Source of the DNA: Lachnoclostridium sp. UBA1308
GTDB taxonomy: Bacteria > Bacillota > Clostridia > Lachnospirales > Lachnospiraceae
DNA length: 64,000 nt
Direction of reading: 5' to 3'
NCBI GenBank assembly: GCA_002307215.1
Contig: DBTU01000019.1
Location: 186,001-250,000, forward strand
Made by a program: the position numbers and the translations under genes. Below are positions 45,686 through 53,786 of the stretch, one piece after another; position 1 is the stretch's first letter, and every line of letters begins with the position of its first letter. The notes below the pieces were generated by a model. The model had not been told where the DNA came from. It worked only from the letters and a program-made list of their open reading frames with translations, and made no database searches.

Positions 45686-45700
45686 TATATGATTAATATG
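45686..45700. promoter_or_regulatory. Candidate regulator site upstream of cysK
   Basis: TATATGATTAATATG recurs with one mismatch at 50407-50421 upstream of yezD-metY. It is about 75 bases before the cysK start in the divergent cysK/Rrf2 region, which also contains repeats of TACATTACAT. Confidence 0.45.
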
Positions 45701-45803
45701 TTTGATATAATCATATTACGAATTCTTCCTATTGTCAATAGGTAAACTTAAAAAATATTCAACATATATTAAAAAATATTTTACATATATAATTTATATG
45801 CTA

Positions 45804-45832
45804 TTGACATTTTCCCATGAATCCTTTATCAT
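45804..45832 (+). promoter_or_regulatory. Promoter of the Rrf2 regulator gene
   Basis: TTGACA (45804-45809), 17-base spacer, TATCAT (45827-45832), about 40 bases before the ATG. Confidence 0.75.
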
Positions 45833-45872
45833 GAATACATATAAAAAAGGTATGAAATGAGGTGTTTTATTT

Positions 45873-46319
45873 ATGAGATTATCAGCGAAAGGTCGTTATG
45901 CGCTGGCTTCAACGACAAGCATGGCTCAAAACCAAGGAAACAACGAATATATTACTTTAATCAGTATCTCTGAACGGCTTGGTATTTCAAAAATATATCT
46001 TGAACAGGTATTTTCTTTATTAAAACACGGTGGAATCGTCAACTCAATCAAGGGTTCCCAAGGCGGCTATCAGTTATCTAGGGCGGCAAAACAAATTACT
46101 GTATATGATATATTATCTTCTGTTGAAACTTCTTTATTCGAATATACGGAGGAAACTATATCGGACAAGGCTCCGGAAATAGAAGCAGCCATGAGGCATA
46201 CGATATACAAGCCACTTGACTCCATCATAAAATCCACACTACAAGAAATTACATTATATGATCTGGTGACTGAAACCGAAAAGCACAAATCCGATCAAGG
46301 CTTCATGTTTTTTATTTAG
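45873..46319 (+). CDS. Rrf2 family regulator, CymR-like
   Basis: 148 residues. Winged helix with MRLSAKGRYALAST, the recognition region LGISKIYLEQVFSLLKHGGIV and SQGGYQLSR. It contains no cysteine, so it cannot carry an IscR-type Fe-S cluster, which favours the CymR type that senses cysteine status with CysK. Genomic position beside cysK and near metY and yezD agrees. Confidence 0.88.
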   Translation: MRLSAKGRYALASTTSMAQNQGNNEYITLISISERLGISKIYLEQVFSLLKHGGIVNSIKGSQGGYQLSRAAKQITVYDILSSVETSLFEYTEETISDKAPEIEAAMRHTIYKPLDSIIKSTLQEITLYDLVTETEKHKSDQGFMFFI

Positions 46320-46369
46320 CAGTCCGACGATTCGTAAAAAAACCGGTTAGGGTATTTATAGTCTACAAA

Positions 46370-46432
46370 AAATAAGAAGCTTCACACATTCCTCTCACAC
46401 AGGTTGAGAGAAATGTAGGAAGCTTCTTATTT
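46370..46432. terminator. Strong bidirectional hairpin after the Rrf2 gene
   Basis: AATAAGAAGCTTC (46371-46383) pairs with the segment ending at 46432; a second inner stem is formed by CTCTC and GAGAG. It lies between the convergent Rrf2 and C39-like genes and abuts the cruciform element. Confidence 0.65.
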
Positions 46433-46437
46433 GTGGA

Positions 46438-46790
46438 GGGCACTGAAAAAGTCCCTTCCATTGTCATGACATGAATAAAGGTGTATGATACGGATGTCGA
46501 AAGTCGAAAATAAATTAAAGCATGGATATCGTTGTATATATAATCATGCGGGCAGACCGGCTGACGACGGCTGTCCATATTCGTTTTGAGACTCAAGTGA
46601 AAATGGCGCCTACTTTTGCGCTATTTTCACTATGTTTTGAGGCTCGAATAAGAATATGCCTAGGAAGGAAAGGCAACCAAATGAATATATATACAACGAT
46701 ATCAATGGCATATCCTAAAAGCGACTTTTGACATTCGAATCGAGTATACAACTTTATTCATTTAACTACCAAAGGGACTTTTCAGTGCCT
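46438..46790. repeat. 353-bp cruciform element with terminal inverted repeats
   Basis: Ends GGGCACTGAAAAAGTCCCT (46438-46456) and AGGGACTTTTCAGTGCCT (46773-46790). Inside are three more nested inverted pairs: AAAGTCG/CGACTTT, a 23-bp pair beginning GATATCGTTGTATATATA, and GTGAAAAT-GCGC around the centre. No coding frame is credible. It looks like a non-autonomous mobile element or a large structured RNA. Confidence 0.75.
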
Positions 46791-46797
46791 TTTGCAT

Positions 46798-47415
46798 TTA
46801 AATGAAATATTCAATATTATCCATCGTTGTTCTTGTCTTTTTATTGTAAAGAATCATGCACTCTCTGCCTTCCGGCTTACCGAGCGCATAATAACCGGAG
46901 CCCTCACTGTTAAGAATTTCATGCTTTATTTTACGGTTATACTTAGCCGGTGCCTCCTTAATGATTTCAATACCCTCAACCCGAAATGATTTAACCCTGT
47001 AATACGGATCGAACAGATATACATACCTATCATCCACTTCAGTCAGAAGTACATAATGCCAGCAGCCAAGCATTACACGCGCCACTGCCACACCTCCCTG
47101 CCCGAGACATTCCGCCACCTTGCTGTTCTGTTTGATCTGTACGCTTTCACCATTCATCATTTCACATTGAATCGGCCATTTTTTCACTTTACCGAACTGA
47201 TTTAACCAGTTAGCCAGAAACATCATAGCCATTCCTGTGGTACCGCTTTTATAGGCTTCACCCTTCTTATTATAGCTGTCAAGGCAATAAAGCATAATGT
47301 TTTTAACCACATCCGGGGATATCTCTCTTCTATGAAACAGATAATTAATCGCGTTTAGCATGGAGGTTGGGCCACAATCATATTCCGTCGATTGGTAGCT
47401 TAAGGGATTCTTCAT
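46798..47415 (-). CDS. C39-like cysteine peptidase domain protein
   Basis: 205 residues. Papain-like signature: Cys in QSTEYDCGPTSMLNAINYL, His in GCWHYVLLTEVDD and Asp in YLFDPYYRVK. No signal peptide. Its start overlaps the M20 peptidase stop by four bases, so the two are coupled. Substrate unknown. Confidence 0.85.
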   Translation of the reverse strand: MKNPLSYQSTEYDCGPTSMLNAINYLFHRREISPDVVKNIMLYCLDSYNKKGEAYKSGTTGMAMMFLANWLNQFGKVKKWPIQCEMMNGESVQIKQNSKVAECLGQGGVAVARVMLGCWHYVLLTEVDDRYVYLFDPYYRVKSFRVEGIEIIKEAPAKYNRKIKHEILNSEGSGYYALGKPEGRECMILYNKKTRTTMDNIEYFI

Positions 47416-48536
47416 AAAAGGCTTTCCCTCTCTGTCATTAGTTTAATTACAATATTACTGCATTTTTCCAGTTCATCAATATGAGTATATTCGCCACAGG
47501 AATGTACCTCATTCATTCCGCAAGCAATTACGAGACCCGTAATACCATGTCGCATGAAATTATTATTATCACTGCCACCAAAGGTATCTCTTAAGTTTAT
47601 CTCATATCCCAAATCTTTGCAGGCTTTTGTAAATCTACTTACCACCGGATGGTCCGGCTCAACCTTGTATGCAAGACAACCGAATTCTGTTGTAAATTCA
47701 CATTCTGTGTTATATTTATGGGCTGATTCGGATAAAATCCGTTCAATTTCTTTAATCTCCGATAATGCTTTTTCATGATCAAGACTGCGTACCTCACCCT
47801 TTAAGATACAACTGTCCGAGACGATATTTCTTGCTCTGCCTCCCTCAATCAAACCAATATTAACAGTCGTTTTTTCATCTATCCTTCCCTGTTTGATTTC
47901 GGTAATAGCCTGAGCTGCTATCGCGATTGCATTAATTCCAAGCTCGGGGGCAAAGCCTGCATGCGATGCCTTCCCCTGTACTGTAGCAGTAAAGGATATT
48001 AAAGTAGGTGCTGATAAAGCTGCCGTACCTACCGGGCCGCTTAAATCAAGTACAAAGGCTTCCTTTGCCTTAATTCTTGTATAATCAAATACCTCACTAC
48101 CGCGTATGTATACCTCCTCGGCAATCGTGAAAAGTATCTCTATGCTTCGGTGGGGAAGTCCCAATTCTTTCATTGTTCTGATTGCCTCCAGAATTGAGAC
48201 AATCCCTGACAGATCATCTGCTCCTAATACAGTAGTTCCATCACTCGTTATTGTCCCGTCATCCTTGACAACAGCTCTTTTGTTCTGACCGGGTGCAACC
48301 GTATCCATATGTGCGGAAAACAGGTATGGAGTACCCTCCAATTCTCCGGGTAAATAACCGTACAAATTACCGCAGTTACCGGAATAATAGGTACCTGCAT
48401 TATCTTCTATAACCTCAAAGCCAAGCTCTGTCAGTGTTTTTAATAAGCGATCCGCCATTTCCCTCTCCTGATAGGATAATGCATCAATTGCAACAAGACT
48501 GCAGAATTCTTTTAAAATACGTGCTCTATTTACCAT
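47412..48536 (-). CDS. M20 family metallopeptidase (tripeptidase PepT-like)
   Basis: 374 residues. Metal ligands in FSAHMDTVAPG, LGADDLSG, the catalytic Glu in FTIAEEVYIRG and the C-terminal His in MNEVHSCGEYTHIDE. The central dimerisation domain includes GKASHAGFAPELGINA. It probably trims di- or tripeptides in the cytoplasm. Its leader is copy 2 of the 87-bp repeat. Confidence 0.92.
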   Translation of the reverse strand: MVNRARILKEFCSLVAIDALSYQEREMADRLLKTLTELGFEVIEDNAGTYYSGNCGNLYGYLPGELEGTPYLFSAHMDTVAPGQNKRAVVKDDGTITSDGTTVLGADDLSGIVSILEAIRTMKELGLPHRSIEILFTIAEEVYIRGSEVFDYTRIKAKEAFVLDLSGPVGTAALSAPTLISFTATVQGKASHAGFAPELGINAIAIAAQAITEIKQGRIDEKTTVNIGLIEGGRARNIVSDSCILKGEVRSLDHEKALSEIKEIERILSESAHKYNTECEFTTEFGCLAYKVEPDHPVVSRFTKACKDLGYEINLRDTFGGSDNNNFMRHGITGLVIACGMNEVHSCGEYTHIDELEKCSNIVIKLMTERESLL

Positions 48537-48620
48537 AATAATCCTCCATTCTGCCGCAAACCCGCGAATTTGGGCGACAGCACAAATTTGCCGTGTGGAA
48601 AATCTTGATTTTCCACACTA
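48534..48620. repeat. 87-bp leader repeat, copy 2
   Basis: Identical to 43350-43436 and in the same orientation. The identity stops exactly at the ATG of the M20 peptidase; the palindrome is at 48593-48618. The rest of 48621-48831 shows no gene. Confidence 0.88.
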
Positions 48621-48831
48621 TCCTCCGCTCTGTCAGCAATTTATTCTGTATCCATTATACCAGAATATGACCGGTTTGTATCCCATTATTCCGAAATATC
48701 ATGAAGGCGGATGGTTTCCAATCGGAACACATTCGCCTTCAATTCCCCAACAAAACAAGAAAGTTATTTACCTAACAATTCATCGCCATGAATCCTATTG
48801 TAAATTTGTAGCACTCGTTATCGCTTGCCAT

Positions 48832-50121
48832 TTATTTAGTTACTTTTTGAAGTGCTTGATCAAGATCATAAATTAAGTCATCTGCATCTTCAATACCGAT
48901 GGAAAGCCTGATCTGATCAGGAGTTATTCCTGCATCCAGTAATTGTTCTTCCGTCAATTGCGAGTGAGTCGTAGAAGCCGGATGGATTACTAAGGATTTT
49001 GCATCTGCAACATTTGCTAATAAGGAGAATATCTCAAGACTGTCGATAAACTGCTTTGCTGTATCAACATCACCCTTTATTCCAAATGTAAAGATGGAGC
49101 CTGCTCCCTTGGGAAGATATTTTTTAGCCAAAGTGTGATATTTATTATCCTTAAGTCCGGGATAGTTAACCCAGGATACTAATGGATGGTTTACTAAAAA
49201 ATCAACAATCTTTACGGTATTGGAAACATGCTTTTCAACACGAAGAGAAAGTGTCTCAAGCCCCTGAATAAGCAGGAAGGAATTAAATGGACTGATGGCT
49301 GCACCGGTATCACGCAGCAGCTGTACTCTTACCTTAAGAACATAAGCGGCAGCACCGACATCCTTCGCATAATTAATGCCATGGTAGCTAGGATCGGGCT
49401 CTGTAAGTCCCGGGAATTTTCCACTGGAGATCCAGTCGAATTTACCGGAATCAACAATGACACCACCAATCGAGGTTCCATGTCCTCCGATGAATTTAGT
49501 TGCTGAGTGAACGACAATATCTGCTCCAAACTCAATCGGTCGGATCAGGTAAGGCGTTCCAAAGGTATTATCAATGATAAGAGGAATCTTATTTTCATGC
49601 GCAATCTTTGCAACCGCTTCAATATCAATTATATTAATTCCCGGATTCCCGATTGTCTCAATGAAGACCGCCTTTGTTCTGTCATTAATCGCATTTCTAA
49701 AATTCTCCGGATCATCGGGGTTAACAAAAGTTGTATTGATTCCGTATTTGGGAAGTGTATGGTTAAAAAGATTATAGGTTCCTCCATAAAGCGTGCTGGC
49801 TGCTACGATTTCATCCCCAGTTCCTGCAATATTGAGGATCGAGTATGTAATGGCTGCAGATCCTGACGCTACTGCAAGAGCTGCTACGCCACCCTCGAGA
49901 GCCGCTATTCTCTGTTCAAACACATCATTGGTAGGGTTCATGATTCTGGTATAGATGTTTCCTGCTTCCTTCAGACCAAAAAGGTTTGCTGCGTGCTCTG
50001 AATTATTGAATACATAAGATGTTGTTTGATAAATCGGGACTGCTCTTGATCCCGTTGTTGGGTCAGCCTTCTGACCCGCATGCACCTGTAAGGTGTCGAA
50101 TTTTAACTTGCGTTCACTCAT
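48832..50121 (-). CDS. metY: O-acetylhomoserine aminocarboxypropyltransferase (sulfhydrylase)
   Basis: 429 residues from the ATG at 50121 (MSERKLKFDTLQVHAGQ), after AAGGAG. Cys/Met PLP family with PLP Lys in VVHSATKFIGGHGTSIGG. It makes homocysteine from O-acetylhomoserine and sulfide, linking sulfide to methionine. It follows yezD by about 90 bases and shares an upstream motif with cysK. Confidence 0.95.
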   Translation of the reverse strand: MSERKLKFDTLQVHAGQKADPTTGSRAVPIYQTTSYVFNNSEHAANLFGLKEAGNIYTRIMNPTNDVFEQRIAALEGGVAALAVASGSAAITYSILNIAGTGDEIVAASTLYGGTYNLFNHTLPKYGINTTFVNPDDPENFRNAINDRTKAVFIETIGNPGINIIDIEAVAKIAHENKIPLIIDNTFGTPYLIRPIEFGADIVVHSATKFIGGHGTSIGGVIVDSGKFDWISSGKFPGLTEPDPSYHGINYAKDVGAAAYVLKVRVQLLRDTGAAISPFNSFLLIQGLETLSLRVEKHVSNTVKIVDFLVNHPLVSWVNYPGLKDNKYHTLAKKYLPKGAGSIFTFGIKGDVDTAKQFIDSLEIFSLLANVADAKSLVIHPASTTHSQLTEEQLLDAGITPDQIRLSIGIEDADDLIYDLDQALQKVTK

Positions 50122-50212
50122 TTCATTCCGCTCCTTTGATTTTTTTATTTGGTATATCATAATTCTCGTTATGTAACTCCATGATGTGGTTAGCTAATCA
50201 TCTGTCAATTCC

Positions 50213-50377
50213 TTATTTGATGCGGATCTTCTCATTCTTCTCAATTTGCAAAATCTTTCCATCCTGAACGATAACAGTTACAGAACCATATTGGATTGTC
50301 TCAAGGAATTCGATTATCTTATTGATATCCCGCTCCTGTATAACATTCTTTTGAGTTAAGTGATCATCCTTATCCAA
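50213..50377 (-). CDS. yezD: YezD family (DUF2292) protein, TTG start
   Basis: 54 residues if translation begins at the TTG at 50377, which follows AAGGGGG at good spacing; the upstream ATG at 50398 has no ribosome site. 54 residues also matches the usual YezD length of about 55. Core QYGSVTVIVQDGKILQIEKNEKIRI is the DUF2292 signature. Members cluster with sulfur-assimilation genes, as here with metY. Confidence 0.8.
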   Translation of the reverse strand: MDKDDHLTQKNVIQERDINKIIEFLETIQYGSVTVIVQDGKILQIEKNEKIRIK

Positions 50378-50406
50378 TTGATTTTCCCCCTTATTCATAC
50401 TAATCT

Positions 50407-50421
50407 TATATGACTAATATG
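50407..50421. promoter_or_regulatory. Candidate regulator site upstream of yezD-metY
   Basis: TATATGACTAATATG, one mismatch from 45686-45700 upstream of cysK. If the TTG start of yezD is right, the site would overlap the promoter region. Confidence 0.4.
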
Positions 50422-50499
50422 TATTATATGTTTAAGATACACCTACATTTTCTATTTGTCAACAGGTTTTGGTAATTATTTTTTATTATCCATTGATTA

Positions 50500-50604
50500 G
50501 TTACTATTCACAGCCAATGTCAAAACAGAATGCAAATACTCCTTTTCGAAAATCATTTGTCGAAATTATAGTGCCTATTTCCTGACCTACCTGTGAATAG
50601 TAAC
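50500..50604. repeat. 105-bp inverted-repeat element, short relative of 44497-44666
   Basis: GTTACTATTCACAG and its exact complement CTGTGAATAGTAAC bound the unit. The core TGCAAATACTCCTTTTCG (50531-50548) is shared with the longer element. The remainder of the 489-bp gap 50378-50866 holds no credible gene. Confidence 0.75.
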
Positions 50605-50866
50605 ATTGATGATCTTTACAGATATAAATGAAAATTGAGCGACGATTATCCAATCATCACTCAATCTCTTCCTACGCTTTTTATATTTCTATATTAACTT
50701 TCCTAAACAACTTATTCCTTCAAAAATATTAGTGTTGTTTTAACTAATAACTACAGAAACTTGCTATATCAGTCATGTGTACAGCCACAAATTGTTGCTA
50801 AGTATCCTTGATGGATATAAAAAATTCCTGTCAACAGGTGGACTCCAATTGCATATTGATGGAGCT

Positions 50867-51841
50867 CTAAATAATTTTTATACAATTTGTAATATTTTGA
50901 TTCATTTCCTGTATTGAAGCTGATATTTCCTCTGAACTTGCAGCGTTCTCTTCTGATAATGTTGTAAGATTGCATACACTTCCTACTACTTCGTTTTTCA
51001 ACTCTTCAAGCTCCACCATCGCCAGCGTTACGTCTTCAATCGCGCCCGATACTCCGCTCATCTCGCTAACAAGTCCCTCAAAGACCTCATTGGTACTATT
51101 TAATTTATCATCTTGACTTTTTATACTTTCAGTTACCTTAGTCATAATTTCTACACTTGAATTTGAGTTTTCTATCAGTATATTTACAATTCTAGTTATT
51201 TGCACTGCAATATTCTGGGATTGATCTGCAAGTTTTCTTATTTCATTTGCAACAACCGCAAATCCTCTTCCGCTTTCACCAGATCTGGCTGCTTCTATAC
51301 TGGCATTTAAAGATAACAAATTAGTCTGGTATGCTATACCTTTGATAGAAGCCGTTGCCTTACTTATTTCAGCCGTGGAAATATTGGTTGCTTCTATTTG
51401 TCTTCGAACCGCATCTATCGATTTTTGTGTTTCTTTACTAATATCTATCAGTTCTGCCAACATAATATTTCCTTGTGTGCCATATTTTATAATGCGATCA
51501 TAACCATTTGCCAATACATCAACACTACCAAATGTATTATCTACAACATTTCCCATCTTTGTGATTTTTGAATTAACATCCTGTATTTCATTCGCCTGGA
51601 CAACTGTGCACTTTGCCATTTCTTCGGTTGCTAAGTCAATACTATTAGCAGTCGTACTAATTGAACTCAAGTCCTTTTTTACAGATTCAACAACTACTAT
51701 TTGTGTATCTGGATCTTCCTTTATTTCATACAATGGCTCTTCATTTTTTTTCTCACGCTGTTCTATCATTATATTTTTTTGATTCCATGTTTTCCAAAAA
51801 GCCACTCTATTATTATCTTTAATTCTTGTATTTTCCCCCAT
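50867..51841 (-). CDS. Soluble methyl-accepting chemotaxis-type protein
   Basis: 324 residues with no membrane segment. After a charged N-terminus (1-60) the rest is the coiled-coil MCP signalling domain, with the kinase-contact tip EAARSGESGRGFAVVANEIR intact. It starts 13 bases after the Enzyme I stop, so it is the distal gene of the PTS/sulfatase operon. A cytoplasmic receptor in a sugar PTS operon suggests that it couples PTS phosphorylation state to CheA; that is inference. Confidence 0.92.
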   Translation of the reverse strand: MGENTRIKDNNRVAFWKTWNQKNIMIEQREKKNEEPLYEIKEDPDTQIVVVESVKKDLSSISTTANSIDLATEEMAKCTVVQANEIQDVNSKITKMGNVVDNTFGSVDVLANGYDRIIKYGTQGNIMLAELIDISKETQKSIDAVRRQIEATNISTAEISKATASIKGIAYQTNLLSLNASIEAARSGESGRGFAVVANEIRKLADQSQNIAVQITRIVNILIENSNSSVEIMTKVTESIKSQDDKLNSTNEVFEGLVSEMSGVSGAIEDVTLAMVELEELKNEVVGSVCNLTTLSEENAASSEEISASIQEMNQNITNCIKII

Positions 51842-51854
51842 ATTTTTCAGACCT

Positions 51855-53483
51855 CTAATCTAGATTTTTTATGCTAAATTCTCTTATCTTTTTACGTATA
51901 GGTAAAATTGAATTTGGAGAAACTGACAATTCATCTACACCCATTTGGAGGAATGTATCTGTAAACGAAAGATCTGCCCCCAATTCTCCACAGATTCCAA
52001 CCCAACAGTTATTCTGATGGGCATTATCAACTACCATCTTAATCATTCGGAAGATAGCTGGATGATGAGGATTATAAAACGGCTCCAGTTTACTGTTCTG
52101 TCTGTCTATTGCAAGGGTATATTGCGTTAAATCATTTGTCCCAATGGAAAAAAAGTCCACCTCTTCTGCTAATTCAGCACTCATAATCACTGCTGCTGGG
52201 GTTTCTATCATAATTCCATGCTCTACTTCAACAAAAGGAAATCCCTGCTCAGTAAGTTCTTTTTTAACTTCATTTACCACTTGTTTGATTTTGTGTACTT
52301 CTTCTAAGGAAATAATCATTGGATACATTATGGATAAATTTCCATAAATACTGGCACGGAACAATGCTCGGAGCTGCGTTTTAAATATATCCTTTTGATC
52401 CAAGCAAATACGAATTGCACGATACCCCAAAGCTGGATTATCTTCTTTTTCTAAATTCAGGTAGTCAACCTGCTTATCTGCTCCAATGTCCATGGTTCTG
52501 ACTATAACCTTTTTCCCTGCCATAATCTCTAAAACTGATTTGTATACTTTGAGTTGTTCTTCCTCGGTCGGTAAATGGTCATTTTCCAGATATAAAAATT
52601 CACTACGAAATAATCCAATTCCCTTTGCATCATTTTTTTGTACAATCGGCAAATCGGATAACCCTCCTATGTTGGCATATAATTTCACTTTCCTACCGTC
52701 AAGAGTAATGTCTTCCTTACCTTTCATTTCTTGTAATAGTTCCCTGTTCTTGATGCCTTCTTGCTGCTTTACCTTCAAGTGATCTAGCATATCCTGATTG
52801 GGATTTATTGTTAAAGTTCCAGTAAATCCATCAACAATCGCCATCTGCCCATCCCATTCCTTATTCATGGGAATTCCTATAATAGCAGGTATATTCATGG
52901 TTCTTGCCAATATAGCTGTATGTGAATTTTTTGATCCTTTTAAAGTAGAAAAAGCGAGCAGTTTATCTTTGTCCATCTGAACTGTTTCGCTCGGGGTCAA
53001 ATCTTCCGCTACAAGTATTATAGGTTCATCACCAATGTCACTACCTGTAGTTTTATTAGATAATATTGCAATTACTCGTTCTGATATATCTTTCACATCA
53101 ATAGCGCGTGCTTTGAAATATTCATCTTCCATAGTAGAAAACATTGTATAAAAATTATCTCCGGTTATTGCAACAGCATACTCTGCATTCGTTTCTTGTG
53201 TGGTGATTATATTTTCAACAGAATCAATATAATCACCATCTTCCAGCATCATTGCATGTACTTCAAAAATATCGGCATTTGCTTCTCCAACCTCTTTTGC
53301 AGCCAATTCACGTAAGTCTTTCAGTTCCTTAATAGCCGTCTGCGTTGCCAAACGGTATCTTGCCACTTCACCTTTTACATCTTCTACCTTATTGCGTTTT
53401 ACCAGTCTTTCCTCTTTACTATAAATTCTTATCCTACCGATTGCTATTCCCTGACAAATTGATTTTCCGCTGTATTGCTCCAT
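51855..53483 (-). CDS. ptsI: PTS Enzyme I (phosphoenolpyruvate-protein phosphotransferase)
   Basis: 542 residues from the ATG at 53483, after AGGAGG; slightly shorter than the usual 570. Phospho-His lies in LKGSKNSHTAILART, and the PEP-binding barrel has GIGLFRSEFLYL, SIGTNDLTQYTLAIDR and GICGELGAD. It transfers phosphate from PEP to HPr. The gene lies inside a sugar operon with its own HPr, so it may be a second, dedicated copy. Confidence 0.96.
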   Translation of the reverse strand: MEQYSGKSICQGIAIGRIRIYSKEERLVKRNKVEDVKGEVARYRLATQTAIKELKDLRELAAKEVGEANADIFEVHAMMLEDGDYIDSVENIITTQETNAEYAVAITGDNFYTMFSTMEDEYFKARAIDVKDISERVIAILSNKTTGSDIGDEPIILVAEDLTPSETVQMDKDKLLAFSTLKGSKNSHTAILARTMNIPAIIGIPMNKEWDGQMAIVDGFTGTLTINPNQDMLDHLKVKQQEGIKNRELLQEMKGKEDITLDGRKVKLYANIGGLSDLPIVQKNDAKGIGLFRSEFLYLENDHLPTEEEQLKVYKSVLEIMAGKKVIVRTMDIGADKQVDYLNLEKEDNPALGYRAIRICLDQKDIFKTQLRALFRASIYGNLSIMYPMIISLEEVHKIKQVVNEVKKELTEQGFPFVEVEHGIMIETPAAVIMSAELAEEVDFFSIGTNDLTQYTLAIDRQNSKLEPFYNPHHPAIFRMIKMVVDNAHQNNCWVGICGELGADLSFTDTFLQMGVDELSVSPNSILPIRKKIREFSIKNLD

Positions 53484-53501
53484 ATTACTTTCCTCCTGCA
53501 A

Positions 53502-53759
53502 TTATAACTGTTCGGAAAAAAATTTGTTTAGCTCCTTATAGACCTGCTCTTCATCATTTCCTTCAATAGTCATTATCACTTCATCACCACATTTAATTCC
53601 CATGGAAAGAACAGCCATTAATTTCTTAGCATCCGAACTATTGCCCTTACTTTCAATAGTGACTTTTGATTCATATTTTTGAGCCATTTTTACTAACAGC
53701 CCTGCCGGTCTTGCATGGATTCCTATTTTATCTTTTATCAAATAATTAATTTTTTTCAT
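53502..53759 (-). CDS. HPr phosphocarrier protein lacking Ser46
   Basis: 85 residues. The active His15 is in GIHARPAG. At the position of the regulatory Ser46 of Firmicute HPr (the KSIMGVMSLGI segment in B. subtilis) this protein has Lys46 (KKLMAVLSMGI). It should therefore pass phosphate normally but not be a substrate for HPr kinase and not act with CcpA. It is 18 bases upstream of ptsI. Confidence 0.93.
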   Translation of the reverse strand: MKKINYLIKDKIGIHARPAGLLVKMAQKYESKVTIESKGNSSDAKKLMAVLSMGIKCGDEVIMTIEGNDEEQVYKELNKFFSEQL

Positions 53760-53786
53760 AATCTACATCTCCTCTTTTGTTTGTAT

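Noticed and set aside
46363..46731. Frames on both strands in the cruciform element (77 aa minus, 69 aa plus)
   Set aside because: They follow palindromic structure and have no ribosome sites or protein-like composition.
49500..50866. SAM riboswitch upstream of metY/yezD
   Set aside because: The region shows an inverted-repeat element and a 15-base motif, but no SAM-I core helices could be recognised.
50769..50975. 68-residue minus frame
   Set aside because: Overlaps the end of the chemoreceptor gene in another frame; no features.
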